Below are positions 59,401 to 64,000 of a DNA stretch of 64,000 bases, in pieces. Source of the stretch: Diplonema papillatum (Eukaryota > Euglenozoa > Diplonemea > Diplonemida > Diplonemidae); the NCBI GenBank assembly GCA_030068145.1, contig JAPJBO010000368.1:1-64000 (forward strand), given 5' to 3'. Below the pieces are notes generated by a model that saw only the letters and a program-made list of their open reading frames with translations, searched no databases and was not told where the DNA came from. The first letter of the stretch is position 1. Each line of letters starts with the position of its first letter. Both the position numbers and the translations under genes were made by a program.

Positions 59401-60741
59401 ACGCATACTCGGGTCCTGGATCGGCGACACGCTAGCGTCCCGCGGGTGCGCGAGCGCTTCGAACTGCGCCTTGACCGCGGCCAGCTCGTCCTGCACGGTC
59501 AGGCGGAGCTCCTGCTCGTAGGAGAGCATGCGGGTGAGCTCGTTGACGGTCGCGTGGCCCGCAGCAGCGCCCGCGTCGGCCGGCGATGTCTGCCCGGGCG
59601 GCGGCGGCGGCGGCGGCAGCGGGTCGAGGGCGCAGGACACGCCGCCGCGGCCGCGCACCATCGTCTCGAGCCGGCGGGTCTTCGCGCGCTCCTGCTCGAG
59701 GGCCTCCGAAAACGCGTCGGCCGTCCGCTTTTCTTCGAACAGCGCGTGCTTGAGCGCCTCCTCGGTGAACGGCGTCGGAGACCCGGCCCGCAGCGCGTGG
59801 TACCGCTCCTCCGCCGCCGCCCGAGACCTGCGTTCCTGGAGCAACGCATCCCTCAGGGTCGCGATGTCATCCCCCGGTGGGGTGCCCTCGCTTGGGTCAG
59901 CGGGGGGTTCGTCGCTTGCTTCGCGCTTGTTCTGGGAGAGGGCGTCTTCGAGCCCGCGGAGGGTGCGTAACGCAGTGTCGACTTCGTCCTCTGTTTCCGG
60001 GATGCCTGATGCGGCGAGCCGAGAGGCGACGGACGCGGCCGTCTCGCGGGTGTAGTCCCGCTCTGCGGCAGTGAGCTTCAGGAGGTGCCGCAGCCGCGCC
60101 GCCTCCTTCTGGTACTCGTCCGCGCGCGCCTTCTCGTCGAGCGCGACGCGCTGCAGCTGCTCGTTCGCCCGCCGCACAGAGTCGGCCATGCACGCGGCCG
60201 CGTGCACCTGGCGCTCGGCGGCCAGCCGCGTCTCCTTCTCGACATCCTTCTCCCGCACCGCGTCGATGGCGGCGGACCTCGCACTCGCCAGGTCGAGGCC
60301 CAAGTCGATCGTCCCGTGCACCGCCGCCTCCAGCCGCCGCGCGGCGCCGTGGAGGGAGGCGGAGCCAAGCCCGGCAAACAGCGGCGACGTCGGCAAATTG
60401 AGCTGGTGCTGCTCGGCTAGGGTGGCGCTCGAAGCGGGGCTGACCGTGTGGGCGCGCGGCTGGTACGAGCCGAGGGACCGCGGCACGGGGTGCGGGGAGG
60501 CGGTGGAGGGCGCGTCGTCGACGGTCATGACGCCGCCGCGCTTCGGGCTGATGCTGCGGGTGCCCAAGCTGTCCTTTCCTTCCGGCAGCCGCTGCGGGAG
60601 GGAACTCGACCGCGTGCCCGGCCGCCGCTCCGGCTTCTTGGCGGGCGAGGAAGCTGCGGACGCGTGTCTTCGGCCAGACTTCGAGCAGTACGTCGACCCG
60701 TTCAGCTGTCTCCCGCAGTCGGGGCACAGTTGATCTGCCAT
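50492..60741 (-). CDS. Giant coiled-coil protein, five exons, 2,031 residues
   Basis: Exons (minus): 59409-60741, 57715-58579, 56126-57170, 54486-55473, 50492-52356. All four junctions use GT-AG (donors GTATGC, GTATGG, GTTTGT, GTACAC; acceptors CCCACAG, CCTTCCAG, CACGCAG, CCACACAG), and the phases join exactly to 2,032 codons. The start (ATG 60741) opens with a zinc-ribbon-like CPDCGRQLNGSTYCS. Most of the chain is long charged helices built from a loose repeat of the type ALxxEQxxRxxLExEL, with Pro-rich hinges and a Gln-rich patch in exon 2. The C-terminal 90 residues form a compact domain (SVSEWLKGALQY, TYDAIKGRLRFVDTGRFVDV). I do not know the family; a cytoskeletal or flagellar scaffold is plausible. 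Introns hold repeats and partial exon copies. Confidence 0.82.
52405..52624 (+). repeat. Interspersed repeat family B, copy in intron 4 (first)
   Basis: Full two-module copy ending GGTGCTTATACAAAA. Confidence 0.85.
52625..52890 (+). repeat. Interspersed repeat family B, copy in intron 4 (second)
   Basis: Tandem to the previous copy, with a doubled left module (GAGGGACTGCCTTGTGC and GAGGGACTACCTTGTGC). Confidence 0.85.
52916..53088 (-). pseudogene. Duplicated end of exon 4, copy delta
   Basis: About 150 bp of exon 4 coding sequence (VAVLRLALQDMRRAADRQ onward) preceded by AG. Its downstream end is joined to a piece of the exon 5 acceptor region (ACGGCCCCACGCAGCGTTGG) instead of a donor, so it cannot be an ordinary exon. 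Confidence 0.82.
53197..53345 (+). repeat. Interspersed repeat family C, copy in intron 4 (first)
   Basis: AATCTTAGCTTAATGTTTAG through GGTATAAAACCTTGG; lacks the CATCAAGTCTTCTTC segment. Confidence 0.8.
53378..53551 (-). other. Duplicated end of exon 4, copy gamma: potential in-frame extra exon
   Basis: 174 nt (58 codons, phase 1 at both ends) between TGATGCTAG and donor GTACACC. It keeps frame with exon 4 before it and exon 5 after it. Relative to exon 4 it lacks 25 codons. Whether it is spliced in is unknown. Confidence 0.72.
53640..53835 (+). repeat. Interspersed repeat family C, copy in intron 4 (second)
   Basis: Core plus right arm, including CCGCGGTGTTGTGTGCACC and a variant palindrome GATGTTAGCATAAAG. 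Confidence 0.8.
53907..54144 (-). pseudogene. Duplicated end of exon 4, copy beta
   Basis: 238 nt with the same AG and GTACACC borders as gamma, but an 11-nt loss changes the frame near DEQLRR, so inclusion would shift exon 5. About 590 bp from the parent sequence in exon 4. Confidence 0.82.
54145..54460 (+). repeat. Interspersed repeat family C, copy in intron 4 (third)
   Basis: Contains a right arm, then a full core with GATGCTAGCATCAAG, then a second right arm. Its sequence is repeated with each exon 4 copy, so repeat and exon piece multiplied together. Confidence 0.82.
55611..55626. repeat. Target site duplication, left, of truncated LINE-2
   Basis: TGCAGGGAACAGCCGC, identical to 55858-55873. 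Confidence 0.93.
55627..55857 (+). mobile_element. 5'-truncated LINE-2 copy (231 bp) in intron 3
   Basis: Encodes the extreme ORF2 C-terminus (DEVMQDEGEARS, RTNKTQDQATKRRRGTRPRD, stop at 55798) followed by the short 3' UTR ending CGACTTATA. Perfect 16-bp duplications flank it. An internal stretch is shortened relative to the full element. Confidence 0.95.
55858..55873. repeat. Target site duplication, right, of truncated LINE-2
   Basis: Identical to 55611-55626. Confidence 0.93.
57265..57417. repeat. 51-bp tandem repeat, three units, in intron 2
   Basis: Units begin CATGCAGCCGGGGGAAGTG at 57265, 57316 and 57367. Looks like amplification of a family C-like core (TTCAGGCAGGATCTTGCC). Confidence 0.93.
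57478..57552 (+). repeat. Interspersed repeat family C, copy in intron 2
   Basis: AATCTTAGTTTAATGTTTAG, then GATGCTAGCATCAAGTC. Confidence 0.78.
58857..59061 (-). pseudogene. Partial copy of exon 2 in intron 1
   Basis: About 205 bp nearly identical to the 5' part of exon 2, including its acceptor (CACCCACAGCAG). Phase at the acceptor fits exon 1, but I see no donor matching exon 2's end, so use as an exon would need a cryptic site such as GTAGTC. Confidence 0.82.
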
Positions 60742-60859
60742 CGTTTCTTTTTCCTCCTTTCCCCCCTCCCTCCCCCCGCAGAGCGAGTGCCAGGCACCCG
60801 GGGGGAGGGGGTGGTTTTGGTTCCTGCTATGGGTGGGGGTTTTCTTACCGTTTCTGAAC

Positions 60860-62130
60860 TTTGAACCATAGCGAACCAACGGGCACAAACCGCTTTCGTG
60901 TCGCGAGAGAGGGCCGCGACTTCTTCCGCGAACTTCGCGGCTGCCTCCATCACGAGCCGTGTTTGAGCGCGCGAGTGATGCTGCGCCGGGTGTTCTTCGC
61001 GAGACGAGTCCTGGTAGGACGTCATGCGTACTCGGAACAAACTCAAGTAGCTGCATGACGACAGGTGGCCAGCATGCAGGGCCATAAACAGGCGCCGAAT
61101 GGTCGATTCGCTGACCTTCAGGTTGCACTCTGCAAGGCGCTTCAGCATCTGCCTCACCGTCATCCCCACTGTGGCAACATCTTCCCGGCGACGCACATGC
61201 GCATCCAGTGACGTCGTTCGATACGACCGTTGGCCGGCCTCGTGGCTTTTTCAGCACACTTGCGTCGGCCAGAGCAGATACCTGGTCTTCGCCGACGTCC
61301 TCAGCCAGCACCTCTTCTTCGGGGATTGGGTTGTGGCAAACGTCAAGCACCACGTCGTTCAGCCAGATCCCCTCCGGACGCTTCACAACAATCATGGGAG
61401 TGATTGCAGCGAGCACCGATGCGAGCACCTCCTGTTCCCGTCCGAGTTTCCGAGTTTCGGGTGAGCAAGCCGTACTTGGAGCGATCCGGCTAGGCGGACG
61501 CTGTCCAACAGAGACACCACCTCGTCATCGGAGTGGGTTGAACAGCACCTTTCCCCCCACCGATGCTCGAACCCTCTGCATCGAAAGCGGCCACTGTGCT
61601 TCCCCAAATCCAGCAGAGACTGCCCGGACACGCGCGCCTCGTTCTTTTCGGCCTCCGATGTGTCGTCCTCCGATGTGTCGTCCTCCGATGTGTCGTCCTC
61701 CGATGTGTCGTCCTCCGATGTGTCGTCCTTCTTTGCAGCAGCCGCACGACTCTTGTTCTTGGACGCCCGAGTCATCACCTTCTGTTTCCTGTGCACTCAA
61801 CGCAAGAAGAACCTGCGCCTTGTCCATCCACTCCAGAGACTCCAACGGGCTCCGGGAAGTCACGCACGTCCTCTTGCAACTTCTTCCACGTGAGGTTGGT
61901 GGCCTTTTCGTGGTTCTTCGCGGTGATCCTCCAGTGGGCCACTACGTCGTCCAGACTCACAAGCGAATCTGCCACGACGGCGGAAGCTGCGGCCAGTGCC
62001 TTTTCTTCTGCACGCAAGGGGGACTCTAGTCACACCCACAGACCAGCGTGTTGCCCCCAACCGTGTCACCCCGTCAGGTTCTCTTATGCGGTGGAGCTGT
62101 TCCCCGTCGCGCGCCTTAACTTCCGCAGCC
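60860..62130 (-). pseudogene. Decayed coding remnant with a helix-turn-helix-like segment
   Basis: Minus-strand pieces in different frames look coding in order: SLDDVVAHWRITAKNHEKAT (about 61900-61960), an Asp-Asp-Thr-Ser-Glu repeat, PMIVVKRPEGIWLNDVVLD (about 61330-61395), and TVRQMLKRLAECNLKVSEST (about 61100-61160), which resembles an HTH of a transposase or integrase-like protein. The frame changes several times. I do not recognise the family; a dead DNA-transposon gene is the best guess. It lies upstream of the coiled-coil gene on the same strand. Confidence 0.5.
61651..61725. repeat. 15-bp tandem repeat, five units
   Basis: TCCTCCGATGTGTCG x5, encoding DDTSE repeats on the minus strand within the decayed remnant. 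Confidence 0.97.
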
Positions 62131-62909
62131 CCCTCCGAAACAGCTGGCTGTAGATCATCACGGGCTACACTAGCGAAATCTACACCCAGCACAAGGTGCG
62201 CTAGGTGTAGATGCGCTAGGTGTAGATCCTGATGCCCGAACCCAAACTAACAGGGGCCGATCTACACCTGGCAAAATTTGGGTTCAAAAATTTGGGTCGA
62301 AAATTTGCACTGCATCAGCGGACGGTGTGGGTACTAACAGCACGTGCTACGTATCTACTAGGGGTGCAATACCACCGTACACCATCAGCAGCAGCTTCGG
62401 CCTGGACTGACCACCGAAAACTGAGTCGAAAGCGCCGTAAAGCACAGGCTCAGGTGAGGGCCCAAGAACCGGCACGGGAGAAGCACGGGCGTCTTCTGAC
62501 CCGCGCGGAATTGATGGTTCATCGAATGCTTCGTATTCGGTAGCCATCGGAGCCGGGAAGGCCCAATTCGGACAAATTCGGACCTAAATTCGGACCAAAA
62601 TTCGCGGACCAAAATTTTGCGGACTAAAATTCTCGGACCAAAGTTTCGGACCAAAATTCTCGGAATGCCATTGCTTCGATCACCGGTCATGATGCGGCGC
62701 TTCGGGCTGCAAGGTCGTCAAGTGCAACGCTTGCCAGAAGAAGATTGCCAAAGCCAGCATCAAGAAGCATTGGCTGGCCTTACACGGGCCTGATTCTCCA
62801 CGCTCGAAAGTCTCATCTGCGGCCTCGGGCTCAGCCGTCTGGCTCGGCTCTCGCTGGAGTGTTGTCCCGTTCGTCAGACGGGTGAGGCTTTTTGTCGTCG
62901 AGCAGTGAT
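62131..62909. other. No gene recognised; short degenerate repeats
   Basis: GCGCTAGGTGTAGAT is doubled at 62202-62228; AATTCGGACC-type units fill 62564-62665. Confidence 0.6.
62564..62665. repeat. Degenerate short tandem repeat of AATTCGGACCAAA
   Basis: Seven or eight units of about 13-15 bp with variable spacing. Confidence 0.9.
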
Positions 62910-63030
62910 GGACTCGCTTACGCCCGCCACTGTAACCCAGATTCACCTGTGCTTCGTGTGGGCTACAGCACATTTACCTCCTTTGATCTTTTGCAGCTGG
63001 CAGCCTCCTACAAAGCAGGTGCTTATACAA
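62910..63030 (+). repeat. Interspersed repeat family B, right module
   Basis: CGCTTACGCCCGCCACTG through GGTGCTTATACAAAA, with a short internal deletion; a family C copy follows at once. Confidence 0.82.
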
Positions 63031-63115
63031 AAAATCTTAGTTCAGCGTTTAGGCAGAGCACTGCCTCTCACGCATGGTTGATGCTAGCATCAAGTCTTCT
63101 TCGAAGATATAGAAA
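63031..63115 (+). repeat. Interspersed repeat family C, partial copy
   Basis: AATCTTAGTTCAGCGTTTAG through GATGCTAGCATCAAGTC, joined directly to family B. Confidence 0.82.
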
Positions 63116-63809
63116 AGGTTCACAATCTCTAGGTGCTACGGTTTCCAGGACGTTGTCCGGTACCCGAAAAATGCGATTTGCATCCACTACGCGAGTTCCA
63201 TGAAGTTCACTAACATTGCACCACAAATTAAGTGCACGGCATCCGAGCCCTGTTGCTAAAGCTGCCCTTGGAGCCCTTCGGGTCTTGAACGGCTGCGTCG
63301 GCTCGTCCGTACTGGGTCACTTGCGAAGAAAGAGAGGCAGCGGCTCCGCGAAGAAGTTTCTTGGCAGCTACGTCGTATGTCACAAGCAAAACAAAAGAAC
63401 CAAATGGAGGGGGGGGGGGGGGGGGGGGGAACATTTGCGGAGTTGGGGCCTACACCGATCCTTTTTCTTCTTTTAGAATGTTTCTCGTGCAAAGCGGTTG
63501 TTTTTCGAGTGCACGTTCGTTGAGAACCCCGGGGGTTCAGGGTACCCACGGGGATTTTCTTTAAACGCTGCACGTTCTTAAAGGTGGTTGTTCCACATTG
63601 GTTCTTAATCCTTAACGGACGGGGGACAGATGTCGAAAAAGCCAACCCCGAATTCGGACGCTGTGCCTTCAGAGCAAAGACCCGGTATAAAGGACCAATG
63701 TTTGCTGCTGTGAAGAGATGTGTTACGAAACCTTTCGAAGGAGCACCAAGTTTCCCATTTTGGAGTTGTAACACTCTCGAAGGCAGAACCGCAAGAACGG
63801 AAGGGAGAC
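63116..63809. other. No gene recognised
   Basis: No supported CDS or RNA gene. Confidence 0.45.
63409..63429. repeat. (G)21 homopolymer
   Basis: Uninterrupted G run; length is probably unstable in assembly and in vivo. Confidence 0.97.
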
Positions 63810-63925
63810 GACAACACAGCCACGCAGAGCCACGTGCCTGCGGGGCAAGTGGGTCCCGATTTCCCAAACCAGAAGCATCATGGCGTGATGTACCTGTGGG
63901 CTTGGCGCTTGCTGTCGTCGCCACC
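63810..63925 (+). repeat. Interspersed repeat family A, diverged partial copy
   Basis: GATTTCCCAAACCAGAAGCA and GGGCTTGGCGCTTGC match the middle of family A. Confidence 0.65.
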
Positions 63926-64000
63926 CCCCCCCAGTGCTGATGCTAAGGCCCCTAAACTCGGCATCGTTGTCAGCCGGACGGCAACGAGGGGTGGGTGGGT

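Overview
The window looks like nuclear DNA of a GC-rich unicellular eukaryote with a repeat-laden genome. It holds GT-AG introns, long coiled-coil and zinc-finger proteins, a Golgi-type fucosyltransferase, two families of non-LTR retrotransposons (LINEs) and long (CA)n microsatellites. I saw no operons, Shine-Dalgarno layout, rRNA or recognisable tRNA. The combination would fit a diplonemid or other euglenozoan, or a comparable alga or protist, but nothing here fixes the lineage.

Layout. 1-5.5 kb (minus): 5'-complete, 3'-cut copy of a LINE ('LINE-1' below), with a coiled-coil ORF1 and an OTU + endonuclease + reverse transcriptase ORF2, abutting a (TG)n tract. 5.8-15.7 kb: no convincing genes, several interspersed repeat families and one MITE-like element. 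15.7-17.6 kb: an NTF2-like/CCCH zinc-finger gene, with partial copies of its 3' end, one carrying a LINE-1 RNase H fragment. 19.6-20 kb: a small membrane-protein exon. 20.6-34.4 kb: a GT10 fucosyltransferase locus with one full gene, 520-bp tandem copies of its 3' end and ~810-bp tandem copies of its 5' end; an apparently intact 8.8-kb LINE ('LINE-2') sits inside the 3' array with perfect 16-bp target duplications. 34.6-35.1 kb: four 139-bp tandem units. 35-41 kb: repeats, a foldback element and a local segmental duplication. 41.6-46.4 kb (minus): an ACT-domain gene whose 4.2-kb intron holds CA-ended repeats and a 5'-truncated LINE-1 lying inside a (CA)n tract. 46.4-50.5 kb: repeats and a palindrome cluster. 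50.5-60.7 kb (minus): a five-exon gene for a 2,031-residue coiled-coil protein; all splice junctions that I placed keep frame, and parts of its exons are duplicated inside its introns. 60.9-64 kb: a decayed HTH-bearing coding remnant and repeats.

The most unusual content is in the LINEs. LINE-2 ORF2 carries a 2A-like ribosome-skipping motif between about ten copies of a 25-26-residue repeat and its endonuclease. LINE-1 ORF2 is in frame with ORF1 across a single UAG and has no AUG before its OTU domain. LINE-1 also appears to use (CA)n as its target, and ends in a duplicated Cys/His module. In both families an OTU protease fold is present but in different ORFs.
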